64,000 nt of DNA from Prevotella sp. P3-122 (lineage in GTDB: Bacteria; Bacteroidota; Bacteroidia; Bacteroidales; Bacteroidaceae): the NCBI RefSeq assembly GCF_002251365.1, contig NZ_NPJH01000013.1, forward strand, positions 124,001-188,000, read 5' to 3'. The notes under the pieces were generated by a model. It was not told the origin of the DNA and did not search any database. It saw only the letters and a list, made by a program, of their open reading frames with translations. Made by a program: the position numbers and the translations under genes. Below, in pieces: positions 17,953-27,495 of this stretch. Each line of letters begins with the position of its first letter. The stretch's first letter is position 1.

Positions 17953-18675
17953 TTATTTCTTTAAAAATGTTACATACTTGCCAAAGCAGTCCTGAAGCAT
18001 CAGGCTCACACCGTCGGATGTCAGCGTGGCACCGGTAACGGCATCACACTCCGAGTCGGGGTTCTTGACGTCACTCTTCTTCTTCACGGCTATTACTATA
18101 GCGTTGCCGTCAGCAGAGAACAGCTTCTTACCCTTGAACTGGTCCTGCCATGCCTTGCTGTCCTTGATTTCTGCACCAAGGCCCGCCGTCTCGCTATCGT
18201 GGTTGAAGTAAGCTCCGTAAATGGTATTCTTGTCGGCATCGAGTGCGACATATCCCCATATGGCTCCCCAGAGTCCCATACCATAAACCGGTATGACATA
18301 TTTCCGCTGGCCGTCTACCATGCAGTCGTATACCGCCAGACGTCCTTCCTTGTAGTCGGCACTGTTAAGCTTGAAGCCAGCCTTCTCTCCGCCCTTCTCT
18401 CCGTTTTCAACAACATTGGCATCGGTATCGACTATCATGTCTGCAACAACAACATCGCTGTAAAGTGCCGTCGCCTCATCATTGTCGAGGTTGCGGAGGT
18501 TGAGTGCGGCCAATATCTGCTTCTTCTTGTCCAGAGCAACATTGACATCTTGCTGGGGCTTCAACGCCGAATAGATGAAAGCCAGAAGGAAAGCCACGAT
18601 GACCACGAGAATGGCGCTATATATAATAATGTATGTATTGGAGTTGGTATTCAGCCCCTGTTTCTTTTCTTCCAT
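17953..18675 (-). CDS. nqrC: Na+-translocating NADH:quinone reductase subunit C
   Basis: Single-span periplasmic subunit carrying a covalently bound FMN; 240 aa. One membrane helix (about residues 14-37, TYIIIYSAILVVIVAFLLAF) leads into the periplasmic flavin domain. The FMN attachment site is the Thr of the TGATLTS motif within SECDAVTGATLTSDGV. It is 48 bp after nqrB and 17 bp before nqrD. Length is a little under the roughly 255 aa of Vibrio NqrC. Confidence 0.95.
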   Translation of the reverse strand: MEEKKQGLNTNSNTYIIIYSAILVVIVAFLLAFIYSALKPQQDVNVALDKKKQILAALNLRNLDNDEATALYSDVVVADMIVDTDANVVENGEKGGEKAGFKLNSADYKEGRLAVYDCMVDGQRKYVIPVYGMGLWGAIWGYVALDADKNTIYGAYFNHDSETAGLGAEIKDSKAWQDQFKGKKLFSADGNAIVIAVKKKSDVKNPDSECDAVTGATLTSDGVSLMLQDCFGKYVTFLKK

Positions 18676-18723
18676 ATTCTCTTCTGAAATATAATTTTAA
18701 TAGAATTCAATGGTATAAACCCG

Positions 18724-19878
18724 TTATTGTTTGATACGATTCATTCTCTTCCTGATGTTGGCCTCTACTACGAAGTGGTCAATCAGCGGTGCCATCATGT
18801 TTCCGAAGAGTATGGCGAGCATCATGCCCTCAGGGAAGCCAGGGTTCATGACACGTATGATAACGGCCAAGGCTCCGATGAGCAGACCATAAATGTACTT
18901 GCCGGTCTCCGTGCGTGCGCTCGTCACAGGGTCGGTAGCCATAAATACCGCACCAAAGGCAAAGCCACCCAGCACAAGATGCTCATACCATTGAATAGGT
19001 GTCTGGCCTGTGAGCTGGAATATCCATGCCATGGCAGCACCACCAACGATGACGCTGAACATTGTTCTCCAGCTTGCAATGCCGGTCCACAAGAGGATAG
19101 CGGCTCCGATGGCGATTGCTATAACGCTGGTCTCACCGATACTGCCGGGAATAAGACCTATCACCATATCCTGCAGTGAGGCTGTAACGTCGGTTCCGGC
19201 AGCAAGCTGTCCAAGCGGTGTCGCGCTCGTCACTCCGTCAGGAATAGCATTGCCAAGGCCGAATATGGTGTCCTGGGCAACCCATACGGTATCGCCGCTC
19301 ATCTTGGTGGGATAAGAGAAGAAGAGGAACGCACGCGCTACAAGGGCAACATTGAAGATGTTCATGCCGGTACCACCGAAAATCTCCTTGCCAATGACGA
19401 CAGCAAAGGCTACGGCTATGGCAAGCATCCACAGAGGGCAGCCTACTGGTACTATCATCGGGATGATGATGCCCGATACAAGGTAGCCTTCCTGTATCTC
19501 CTCGCCTTTCCATTGTGCCCATGCGAACTCAATGGCCAGACCGACGATGTAGCTGACGAGTATCTTGGGCAACACGGCAAGTGCTCCATATAAGAACATA
19601 TCTATGGCCGATGCTGTAGCAGTAGCGTTGGCGCAGGCATAGTTCTGATAACCTACATTGTACATACCAAAAAGCAACGCTGGCAGCAGGGCTATCACAA
19701 CCATGCTCATGATGCGCTTGGAGTCGATGGCGTCATGGATGTGCGCTCCTGTCTTTGCCGTGTCATTCGGTACATACAGAAAAGTCTCGAAACCATCGAA
19801 GACGCTACGGAAGGCATGAAGCTTGCCGCCCTCTTCGAAGTTTGGTTTTACTTTGTCGAGATATTTGCGTAATGACAT
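18724..19878 (-). CDS. nqrB: Na+-translocating NADH:quinone reductase subunit B
   Basis: Large membrane subunit that binds riboflavin and covalent FMN and forms the sodium channel; 384 aa with about ten helices. The start MSLRKYLDKVKPNFEEGGKL is typical. The FMN-site region reads DGVTSATPLGQLAAG, keeping the attachment Thr though with SAT rather than the more common GAT. The segments MNIFNVALVARAFLFFSYP and DPVTSARTETGKYIYG are also family signatures. It sits 47 bp after nqrA. Confidence 0.95.
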   Translation of the reverse strand: MSLRKYLDKVKPNFEEGGKLHAFRSVFDGFETFLYVPNDTAKTGAHIHDAIDSKRIMSMVVIALLPALLFGMYNVGYQNYACANATATASAIDMFLYGALAVLPKILVSYIVGLAIEFAWAQWKGEEIQEGYLVSGIIIPMIVPVGCPLWMLAIAVAFAVVIGKEIFGGTGMNIFNVALVARAFLFFSYPTKMSGDTVWVAQDTIFGLGNAIPDGVTSATPLGQLAAGTDVTASLQDMVIGLIPGSIGETSVIAIAIGAAILLWTGIASWRTMFSVIVGGAAMAWIFQLTGQTPIQWYEHLVLGGFAFGAVFMATDPVTSARTETGKYIYGLLIGALAVIIRVMNPGFPEGMMLAILFGNMMAPLIDHFVVEANIRKRMNRIKQ

Positions 19879-19925
19879 ATTAGATATCTGATGTTAAATA
19901 ATTACTTTAAACTACTGTTCACTTG

Positions 19926-21272
19926 TCACATGTTTTCTTTTCTGAGCGTGTCAAGGCCCTTGCGGACGAGACTCTGCAACTCGAGTTTCGACGAGTCTAC
20001 GAACTCAGCAACGGCAAAGTCCTCTGGTGCCACCTCGTAGATACCGAGCTGCTCCTGCTTGTCGATGTCGCCTGCTATGATGGCTTTTATGAGATACTCG
20101 CCATAGATGTCCATTGGCAGCACCTTGTCGTACTCACCGCTCATTATCATGTTGCGCTTGCCGCCCTTCACCCTTGCGTCGAGCTTATAGTCGCGCTTGC
20201 CAAGAAGCCATGAGAAATAGCTTCTGTTGGCAGAGAAGTGGCCAAGGCGTGGCATTATCCATCCGAGCATCTCGTCGGCATCATCACCCTCGGGAATGAC
20301 AGTTACCTCCGAGGTGTGTGCTCCGAGATAGCCGTCGAGGCTGTCCTTGCGTCCAGTGAGAGGATTTCCGTTGATTATTCTAACAGCACCTTCACGGACG
20401 TTTCCTTCGAGTATGGCCTTCAGAGGTGTACCCACAAGGGCATCCACATAATGCGGCTCAACGACCTCGCTACCAGCAACGGCTATGGTACGACGCAGGT
20501 CTACCTTGCCGGTATTGAGAAGTCGGCCAATGAAGATTACGGCCACGGGATCGACAGTCCATACAACCTCGCCCTTGTTTACCGGGCACAGATGGTTGAC
20601 GTGAACTCCTACGTTAGCTGCCGGGCATGGTCCCTGCCATGCAGTAACGGTTGCATCCTTAAGGTTTCTCAGCGTCTCGTTCTGGCTCTTGCTGCTGATA
20701 CCTACGTTCACCTGGGCGATTTTGGACAATGCCGTGATACCAGTCTGGAAATCTGCCTCTTGTCCCTTCACCTCAAAGTCGAAATCGCCAGCAAGAGGCA
20801 TGTCCCTGAATGCAGAGACAAAGATGGCCTTGGGCGTAGTGTCGGGGGTTGTTGATACAGCGTACGGGAGCTGGTTGATGTAGCCGAAGAGTCCTGCCTC
20901 AAGCAGCAGGCTTCTTACGCCATTGCCATCAAGACTATCAACGTTCTTGGAGCCAAAGTCACGGTATTCCTGACTGTTGTCAGCCTTTACCTTTACGCAC
21001 AAAACTTTGCGTCTGTCGCCACGGACGACAGCTTCTACAATTCCACTCACAGGTGAGGCAAACCTCACTTCAGGGAAGTTCTTGTTCACAAACAGCGGGT
21101 CGCCAGCCAGCACGTGGTCGCCTTCCTTAACAACCACTTTCGGTACAATACCCGTGAAGTCATCGGGAACAAGAGCATAATCGGATACCACTCCCAGCTT
21201 GGTCTTTTTCTCCGAGGCCTTGCCGGCAAGCTGAATGTCCAATCCCTTGTGTGTCTCAATAAGATTTATCAT
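19926..21272 (-). CDS. nqrA: Na+-translocating NADH:quinone reductase subunit A
   Basis: Peripheral cytoplasmic subunit of the Nqr complex; 448 aa, the first gene of the operon. It starts MINLIETHKGLDIQLAGKAS and contains the barrel-sandwich segment VVKEGDHVLAGDPLF and ASPVSGIVEAVVRGDRRKV, typical of NqrA. Its function is partly structural, contacting the quinone-binding region of NqrB. A Bacteroidetes promoter lies 47-75 bp upstream, divergent from the tamB-like gene. Confidence 0.95.
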   Translation of the reverse strand: MINLIETHKGLDIQLAGKASEKKTKLGVVSDYALVPDDFTGIVPKVVVKEGDHVLAGDPLFVNKNFPEVRFASPVSGIVEAVVRGDRRKVLCVKVKADNSQEYRDFGSKNVDSLDGNGVRSLLLEAGLFGYINQLPYAVSTTPDTTPKAIFVSAFRDMPLAGDFDFEVKGQEADFQTGITALSKIAQVNVGISSKSQNETLRNLKDATVTAWQGPCPAANVGVHVNHLCPVNKGEVVWTVDPVAVIFIGRLLNTGKVDLRRTIAVAGSEVVEPHYVDALVGTPLKAILEGNVREGAVRIINGNPLTGRKDSLDGYLGAHTSEVTVIPEGDDADEMLGWIMPRLGHFSANRSYFSWLLGKRDYKLDARVKGGKRNMIMSGEYDKVLPMDIYGEYLIKAIIAGDIDKQEQLGIYEVAPEDFAVAEFVDSSKLELQSLVRKGLDTLRKENM

Positions 21273-21318
21273 AACTAATAATAACGAATATATTTGATGC
21301 TTACTGCTAAATACGCTG

Positions 21319-21347
21319 CAAATTTAAACAAAAAAACGTAGAACAAA
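21319..21347 (-). promoter_or_regulatory. Promoter of the nqr operon
   Basis: On the minus strand TTTG (21347-21344) and TAAATTTG (21326-21319), separated by 17 bp, fit the Bacteroidetes -33/-7 pattern slightly under the usual spacing. They lie about 47 bp before the nqrA start. A plus-strand TAAATTTG at 21392-21399 is the likely -7 element of the divergent tamB-like gene, but its -33 element is unclear. Confidence 0.55.
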
Positions 21348-21447
21348 GCGAAAAAGCCCATTGATTGTTACGCTACAACGAGGATTTTTATTAAATTTGC
21401 AACATCTAACGACCGAAAGCATCGGTTTTGCAAGACGGCCTTTACAA

Positions 21448-24400
21448 ATGAAAAGACTAAAAACAATCATAAACATCATTATATGGACGTTGGTGGCCAT
21501 ATATATCGCGGTTATCACACTGACCAACATTCCTGCCGTCCAGACATTCATCGGCAAGGAAATAGCAGGCGTGATTGCCGCAAAGCTGCACACTAACGTC
21601 AGTATCTCCAGGGTCGACGTTGGATTTCTCAACCGCATAATCATTGACGGTGTACGTATTGACGACCTGCGCGGCAAGAAGATGTTCCAGGCTACCCGTC
21701 TTGCAGCAAAGATATCGCTTACCGACCTTGCCAACGGACGAGTGGCGGTGTCCTCGGCACAAGTGTTCGGCATGGACACATATTTATATAGGGACAGCGC
21801 AGGACAACCGCTGAACATCCAGTTTGTTCTTGATGCCCTCGCCTCCAAGGACACCACATCGCATAAGCCTCTCGACATAGAGATTGGCTCACTTGTCGTA
21901 AGGCATGGCAAGCTACGATACGACCAGCTCGACAGCCACGACTACAAACTAACCTCACTCCGACATCTTAGCCTTGGGGACATTAGTGCCCATATAGTTG
22001 TGAACAAGCTGACGGACGACTCGCTGAACATCAACATCAAGAAATTCGCTTTCAAGGAGAGCAGCGGACTGCGCTTAGACGATTTCAAGATGAAACTGGC
22101 TGCCAACCGCTCGGCCGCTCATGTGGACAAACTGCAGCTTATTATGCCTGGAACCAACATACAAACAGACGAGTTGTCGGCTACCTACTCCTTCGATAAA
22201 GGCCATCTGATGTTGCCATCGCTACAATATCGTCTTGCTATCTCCAACACCATCATAAGCCCAAGCGACTTCTCGCCCTTGCTACAGCAACTGTCATCCC
22301 TTGACCGCAAGCTACAGTTAAAGACACGTCTCTATGGTACGAGCACCAGTATGTCATTGGAAAATTTCTCGCTATCAACTACCGATGGTGATGCCAGGAT
22401 GAGCCTCACCGGAGCTCTGACGAAAGGCTTTAGAAATCCGGCGTGGCACATTGTATTAGAGCAACTTACGGCTACGTCATCAATATTGTCAGATATAGCA
22501 GCATCAATATCTTCTGACGATAAGACAAGACAGCTTGCCGCTAAAGTCGGGACACTAAGCATCAGCGGCACGGCAGGAGGAGCCAAGAGGCAGATGTCGC
22601 TAACCGGTAAGGTTTCATCGGACATAGGCGATGCCAACCTAAGGGCAGGACTCAATGGCGATAATATGTCATTCGAGCTTGATGCGGAGGATATTAATCT
22701 CTTGGAGATATTGACTGACGAGCATTTCGGAAAAGTGTCAGCCAACGTCAAGGGCAATGGCTGCATAGCCCGTGGAAAAGAGTCGATAACTGCAAAGGGA
22801 CTCGTCAGCAAGTTCGATTACAACAAGTACTGCTACAGAGGCATAAGTCTCGACGGACAATACCGACAGGGCACCTTTTCCGGAACATTGGCATGCGATG
22901 ACCCTAACGCCAGCTTTGATGTCTCAGGCACCCTGAGCCGTACGCTTGCCAAGGCCGACATCATCGCCAACATCCACCATCTGCGCCCGTCTGCTCTCAA
23001 GCTTACCGACAGGTGGGGAGAGGCAGACTTCTCAGCAACTGTCACAGCCAATGCAACAGGCGACTCCCCGGCCAATGCCCTGGGAACAATATCCATGGAA
23101 CGTTTTGCCATGTCAACGACCGATGACAACGGCAACACCGATGTCTATACCATCAGTAACGTAAATCTTTCAGCACGCAAGGCCGAAGGCAGGCGTATAC
23201 TTGCCTTAGAGTCGGATTTTGCCTACTTGAAGGTGAAAGGCGATTTCGATTTCCAGTCTCTGTCACATCACTTATGCAACATCATCGCCAGCAAATTGCC
23301 AAGCATTCAGCAGTTCACTCCTATAAGACAGGCTGCTGCCAGGGACAGCCGTCTGGAGATTACGGCACAGGTCAGGGACACGGAACCTCTCCGACATCTG
23401 CTTGGCATACCACTAACACTACACTCCCCGCTGTCACTCTACGGCAACATGGACTCACGCTCAAAACACCTTACCTTGGCAGCCACTCTCCCATCGTTCA
23501 GCTACGACGGAAACCAATGGACGGATGCCTCTCTCTTCATAACCACTCCAGCAGATACCCTCAAGGCTGAGGTGAAGGCACACAAGCTGCTAAGCAAGAG
23601 ACACGGGGCTGACTATTCTATACGTCTCGCAGCGGCAGACGACAACATGCAAACCAATTTCGCATTCGACAACAATAGCTCCATGCGACTGAAGGGACTG
23701 CTCAACGCTAATACAAGATTTGCAACAGCGATTTCTGGCAAGGCACAGGCAATAGTTGACATACTGCCATCGGAAATTCATCTTGCCGATACAACATGGA
23801 ACATTGGCAGAGCCACCATTACTTATAGCAACAAACAGCTTGCTGTAGACAATTTCTCAATAGCACACGCTGACCAACACATACGCATAAACGGAAGGGC
23901 TACCGACAACCATACCGACTCGCTCCTCATTGACCTTAACAAGGTAGATGTGGCCTATATCCTTAACCTTGTGAATTTCCATTCCGTAGACTTCGGCGGC
24001 AAGGCATCGGGCAAGGCGTACGCAACGGCGCTATTTGGCAAACCTGCAGCAGCAGCCAAACTTCAGGTCGACGGCTTCACTTTCGAGAATGGACGCATGG
24101 GTACACTACTTGCTGATGTGGAATGGAACAACGGCGAAGGGCAGATAGACATTGCAGCCAAGGCAACCGATGAGAACAACCGCAATACTATAATAAACGG
24201 ATATGTATCGCCAAGGAAGAACTATATAGATCTCGACATAGTGGCCAACAACACCAGAGGAGAATTCATGGAGAGCTTCTGCGGAAGCTTCATGGACCGT
24301 TGCGACCTTTCAGCCAACGGCAACCTGCGCCTATGGGGACCACTCAACGCAATAGAGCTGACCGGGCGTGCCCGTGTGGATGGGAAGGTACACATCAGCA

Positions 24401-25869
24401 GTCTTAATACCGAATATACGCTCACCAACGACTCCCTGCTGCTCTTGCCTGGCGAGATAAGGTTTGTCGGTGACACCATAACTGACCGCTACGGCAATAC
24501 GGGCATCATTACGGGCTCGCTCAACCATCAGCACCTCTCCAGACTGACATACGACATAAACGTTCGCACCAACAACCTCCTCGTCTACGACTTCGACGGC
24601 TCAGACGGCAGCTCCTTCTATGGCACAGCCTACGGCACTGGTCTGTGCAGCATCAGGGGACGTAGCGGTCTTGTCGTCATGGATATTGACATAACACCCA
24701 ACCAAGGCTCAATAGTGACATACAATGTTGCAAGCCCAGATGCTATAAAGTCGCAGGAATTCATAACATGGAAGGACCGCGACTCCATTGCCGCATCTGT
24801 AGGCAATACACTCATTGACACTGATGCTAAGCCTGCCGACATACCATCAGACATACATATCAACTTCCTCATCCACACGCAGCCTTCAGCAACGCTACGT
24901 CTGATAATGGACCAGACCAGCGGCGACTATATCGACCTCAACGGCTCGGGAGTAATAAGGGCTACATATTATAACAAAGGCAACTTCGACCTTTTCGGCA
25001 ACTACCTTGTCGAGGGAGGAGTATACAAGCTAACTATTCAGAACGCCTTGCATAAGGAGTTCCAGTTCCTCTCTGGAGGAACCATAGCATTCGGCGGAAA
25101 CCCTTACGATGCGACGCTCAACCTCAAGGCTATGTATCCCCTCAACTCCGTAAGCCTCTCTGACCTGCAGCTCGGACGGTCGTTCACCAGCAACAACATA
25201 AAGGTGAACTGCCTCATGAACATCAGTGGTACCCCAAACGCTCCAAAAGTGGAGTTTGGACTCGACTTGCCTACAGTGAGCAGCGATGCCAAGCAGATGA
25301 TTTACAGCCTCATTAACAGCGAGGAGGAAATGAACCAGCAAGTTCTCTACCTCCTGGCCGTCGGACGCTTCTACTCACAGGGCAACAACAATTCTGCTAC
25401 TGGAGGAACTGGGCAAAGCCAGACTTCACTCGCCATGCAGAGCATACTCAGCGGACAGGTAAGCCAGCAGATAAACTCCTTACTCGGAACCATTATCAAC
25501 AACTCTAACTGGAATTTCGGAGCGAACATCTCAACTGGCGACGAGGGATGGAACAACGCAGAATACGAGGGACTGCTCAGCGGACGACTGCTCAACAACA
25601 GGCTGCTCATAAACGGAGAGTTCGGCTACAGGGACAACCCCAATGCTACAACGAGTTTTATTGGCGACTTCGACATCAGATACCTGCTGTTGCCAAACGG
25701 CAACCTTGCAGTGAGAGTATACAACCAATCAAACGACAGATATTTTACACGAAACAGCCTCAATACTCAGGGACTCGGCTTCATTCTTAAGAAAGACTTC
25801 AACAGCCTGCGCGACCTGCTCGGAATGCCCGCCGCAAACAACTCGGCTCCATCTGCCTCTAAACCATAA
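21448..25869 (+). CDS. tamB: TamB-like translocation/assembly module protein (DUF490)
   Basis: Very large envelope protein of 1473 aa from the ATG at 21448. This start was preferred because MKRLKTIINIIIWTLVAIYI gives an N-terminal membrane anchor. The long middle is repetitive beta-strand sequence as in AsmA/TamB/VPS13-like lipid-bridge proteins. The C-terminal DUF490 region includes GGVYKLTIQN, GGTIAFGGNPYDATLNL and LNISGTP-like strands, ending with a barrel-docking tail (LLSGRLLNNRLLINGEFGYR). TamB family proteins span the periplasm and help outer-membrane assembly or phospholipid transport. No tamA/BamA-like gene is adjacent. Confidence 0.88.
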   Translation: MKRLKTIINIIIWTLVAIYIAVITLTNIPAVQTFIGKEIAGVIAAKLHTNVSISRVDVGFLNRIIIDGVRIDDLRGKKMFQATRLAAKISLTDLANGRVAVSSAQVFGMDTYLYRDSAGQPLNIQFVLDALASKDTTSHKPLDIEIGSLVVRHGKLRYDQLDSHDYKLTSLRHLSLGDISAHIVVNKLTDDSLNINIKKFAFKESSGLRLDDFKMKLAANRSAAHVDKLQLIMPGTNIQTDELSATYSFDKGHLMLPSLQYRLAISNTIISPSDFSPLLQQLSSLDRKLQLKTRLYGTSTSMSLENFSLSTTDGDARMSLTGALTKGFRNPAWHIVLEQLTATSSILSDIAASISSDDKTRQLAAKVGTLSISGTAGGAKRQMSLTGKVSSDIGDANLRAGLNGDNMSFELDAEDINLLEILTDEHFGKVSANVKGNGCIARGKESITAKGLVSKFDYNKYCYRGISLDGQYRQGTFSGTLACDDPNASFDVSGTLSRTLAKADIIANIHHLRPSALKLTDRWGEADFSATVTANATGDSPANALGTISMERFAMSTTDDNGNTDVYTISNVNLSARKAEGRRILALESDFAYLKVKGDFDFQSLSHHLCNIIASKLPSIQQFTPIRQAAARDSRLEITAQVRDTEPLRHLLGIPLTLHSPLSLYGNMDSRSKHLTLAATLPSFSYDGNQWTDASLFITTPADTLKAEVKAHKLLSKRHGADYSIRLAAADDNMQTNFAFDNNSSMRLKGLLNANTRFATAISGKAQAIVDILPSEIHLADTTWNIGRATITYSNKQLAVDNFSIAHADQHIRINGRATDNHTDSLLIDLNKVDVAYILNLVNFHSVDFGGKASGKAYATALFGKPAAAAKLQVDGFTFENGRMGTLLADVEWNNGEGQIDIAAKATDENNRNTIINGYVSPRKNYIDLDIVANNTRGEFMESFCGSFMDRCDLSANGNLRLWGPLNAIELTGRARVDGKVHISSLNTEYTLTNDSLLLLPGEIRFVGDTITDRYGNTGIITGSLNHQHLSRLTYDINVRTNNLLVYDFDGSDGSSFYGTAYGTGLCSIRGRSGLVVMDIDITPNQGSIVTYNVASPDAIKSQEFITWKDRDSIAASVGNTLIDTDAKPADIPSDIHINFLIHTQPSATLRLIMDQTSGDYIDLNGSGVIRATYYNKGNFDLFGNYLVEGGVYKLTIQNALHKEFQFLSGGTIAFGGNPYDATLNLKAMYPLNSVSLSDLQLGRSFTSNNIKVNCLMNISGTPNAPKVEFGLDLPTVSSDAKQMIYSLINSEEEMNQQVLYLLAVGRFYSQGNNNSATGGTGQSQTSLAMQSILSGQVSQQINSLLGTIINNSNWNFGANISTGDEGWNNAEYEGLLSGRLLNNRLLINGEFGYRDNPNATTSFIGDFDIRYLLLPNGNLAVRVYNQSNDRYFTRNSLNTQGLGFILKKDFNSLRDLLGMPAANNSAPSASKP

Positions 25870-25890
25870 TCACGATTCTGTGCCAGTTTT

Positions 25891-25963
25891 GTCCATCTCA
25901 TACGCATAGCTTTGCATCCGACCACGCAAAGCTTTACAACTGCTCCCACAAACGTTTGTGGGA
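25891..25963. repeat. Palindrome array 2 with a perfect 20-nt palindrome
   Basis: A short array: the leader GTCCATCTCA, two degenerate GCAAAGCTTTGC-type units (GCATAGCTTTGC and GCAAAGCTTTAC), then the perfect palindrome TCCCACAAACGTTTGTGGGA at 25944-25963. It lies between the converging ends of the tamB-like gene and the 26.3-kb barrel gene. Confidence 0.75.
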
Positions 25964-25988
25964 AAATCACCTTTATTTAGGAATCCCT

Positions 25989-26189
25989 TCACCATGTTTT
26001 TTTCACCGAGCCAAAAAGACAGGACATGGTGTATGCACGTACAATTCCCTTGTTCTCGCCCATGTTTCTACTATACTTCATGTCATGAGCATTGTTCCAA
26101 TGTTCGAAGACACCAAGGCTTCCTGTAAGCTTGTTGTTTGGACGATAGTTGCCATACAGGGCATTATGACCCAGGGCAGCCTCGCGCAC
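25989..26189 (-). pseudogene. C-terminal fragment of a larger protein, possibly DUF362
   Basis: A 66-codon minus-strand frame encodes ALGHNALYGNYRPNNKLTG, then GVFEHWNNAHDMKYSRNMGE and a short unrelated tail. The HEHWNN-(x)n-YSRN type ending reminds me of DUF362-family iron-sulfur proteins, from memory only. No upstream part of such a gene is present, so this is a remnant if the resemblance is real. Confidence 0.35.
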
Positions 26190-26270
26190 TCATCCATCTC
26201 ACCTCTGGGAAAAGGGCATGAACAGGGACGAAGAGTCTGTCGGAAAATGATTATAATCTATATTAAGATT

Positions 26271-26301
26271 AAGGCGGGTTCTATTTATTAGAACCCGCCT
26301 T
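26271..26301 (-). terminator. Terminator of the 26.3-kb barrel gene
   Basis: A 13-bp perfect stem (AAGGCGGGTTCTA and its complement) with a 5-nt loop, 46 bp past the barrel gene stop on the minus strand. It could also serve transcripts arriving from the plus strand. Confidence 0.8.
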
Positions 26302-26346
26302 GAAAATTATCGGTTATACAAATAATGACTGTAGTGAAACAGTTCA

Positions 26347-26922
26347 TTAGAATGTGTAGTTAACACCGAACTGGACGGCTGTTGCATCGAGGTTCAGACC
26401 GAACTCAGAAGAACCCTTGTAGTCGTCAACATCAGGCTTGGTGGTCTTCCATCCCAACCAGCCTACGCGTGAAACGAGAGCAATTTTCTGGTTGAGGTTA
26501 ACCTTGAAACCTGGACGAACGCCAATATAGAAAGTGTTCTCCTTCTCGTTTACCTCAACATTATCTTTTATTTCCTCGGTATTCTTGGTATGCTGATAAC
26601 CTACACCGCCTTCAATGAAGAGGTCTACAGTACCAAGCTTTGCAAAGGTGTAACGTGCGTATGGCTCAATAGAGAAAGCATCGCCCTTTAAGTCACCATA
26701 CTTAGAGTGAGAATAGCCAAGGCCAACACCTACAGCGAGCTTCTCGTCGAGCTGATAGCCAATCTCAGGAACGAGTGAGAATGTTGTCTTTGTGTCAACA
26801 TCTACATCCTCATGATGAGCTTCCTTAACAGAGCTGAAGCCGAGGCCACCGCCTACATACACCTGAGCGTTTGCACTAATTGAGATAACTGAAATTGCTA
26901 ATCCTAAAAAAAACTTTTTCAT
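26347..26922 (-). CDS. Outer-membrane beta-barrel protein
   Basis: Protein of 191 aa with a signal peptide (MKKFFLGLAISVISISANAQ) followed by amphipathic strands such as VYVGGGLGFSSV, KLAVGVGLGYSHSKYG and LFIEGGVGYQHT. It ends in the aromatic terminal strand AVQFGVNYTF expected for BAM-dependent insertion. It is a small eight-stranded OMP of the OmpX/opacity type with no recognised ligand. It has its own promoter and terminator, so it is monocistronic. Confidence 0.8.
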   Translation of the reverse strand: MKKFFLGLAISVISISANAQVYVGGGLGFSSVKEAHHEDVDVDTKTTFSLVPEIGYQLDEKLAVGVGLGYSHSKYGDLKGDAFSIEPYARYTFAKLGTVDLFIEGGVGYQHTKNTEEIKDNVEVNEKENTFYIGVRPGFKVNLNQKIALVSRVGWLGWKTTKPDVDDYKGSSEFGLNLDATAVQFGVNYTF

Positions 26923-26963
26923 TGTTTTAATAATTTTATTGGTTGGTATTTTAAAAACTGCTG

Positions 26964-26993
26964 CAAAAGTACACGAAAAACTTTTATATCAAA
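26964..26993 (-). promoter_or_regulatory. Promoter of the 26.3-kb barrel gene
   Basis: On the minus strand TTTG (26993-26990) and TACTTTTG (26971-26964) are separated by 18 bp, matching the Bacteroidetes promoter pattern, 41 bp before the start codon. Confidence 0.65.
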
Positions 26994-27180
26994 TAGGTTT
27001 TTTAAACATTTTTCCTATAAAAGGTAATTTTTAACACTTTTTAGCCATTGTGACCACCCAAAATGTTATTTTGTAATATGGATATGTCAAATATGGATAC
27101 AACATCCACCTGTGACTACAGTGACCCGTATAGTGAGTCATTCCACCCTTTTCTCTTATTCAGGATTGTACTGATCAAGT

Positions 27181-27294
27181 CAGCACCCGCCTACGCAAAG
27201 CATTGCACCTTCCTACGCAAAGCTTTGCAACTGCCAACGCAAAGCTTTGCAACCGCCAACGCAAAGCTTTGCAACCGCCAACGCAAAGCTTTGC
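27181..27294. repeat. GCAAAGCTTTGC palindrome array 3
   Basis: Five units (the first is GCAAAGCATTGC, the rest GCAAAGCTTTGC) at about 22-bp spacing, with spacers of AACCGCCAAC type. The upstream flank (CTTATTCAG ... ACTGATCAA) resembles that of array 1 (CTTATCCAG ... ACTTAACTCAA). It lies between the barrel gene promoter and the OmpA-family gene terminator. Confidence 0.85.
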
Positions 27295-27381
27295 CTGACT
27301 CAGGCCTTCATTTAGGCCTTCTCCATGATTTTTCCATTGAGCCCTAAAAAGGTCATTTGGCTCCTGTAGAGAACAAGAAAA

Positions 27382-27421
27382 AGCGGGAATGCCATATCCA
27401 GAAAGATAAGGCATTCCCGCT
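27382..27421 (-). terminator. Terminator of the OmpA-family gene
   Basis: AGCGGGAATGCC (27382-27393) pairs perfectly with GGCATTCCCGCT (27410-27421). On the minus strand it is followed by TTTTCTTG, 75 bp past the OmpA-family stop. Confidence 0.8.
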
Positions 27422-27495
27422 ATATATATAATAATGTGTAAGCAGACTCTTGCGTAGTAAAAGTCAGGCAGACAACATTATCTGTTCAGAAATAG

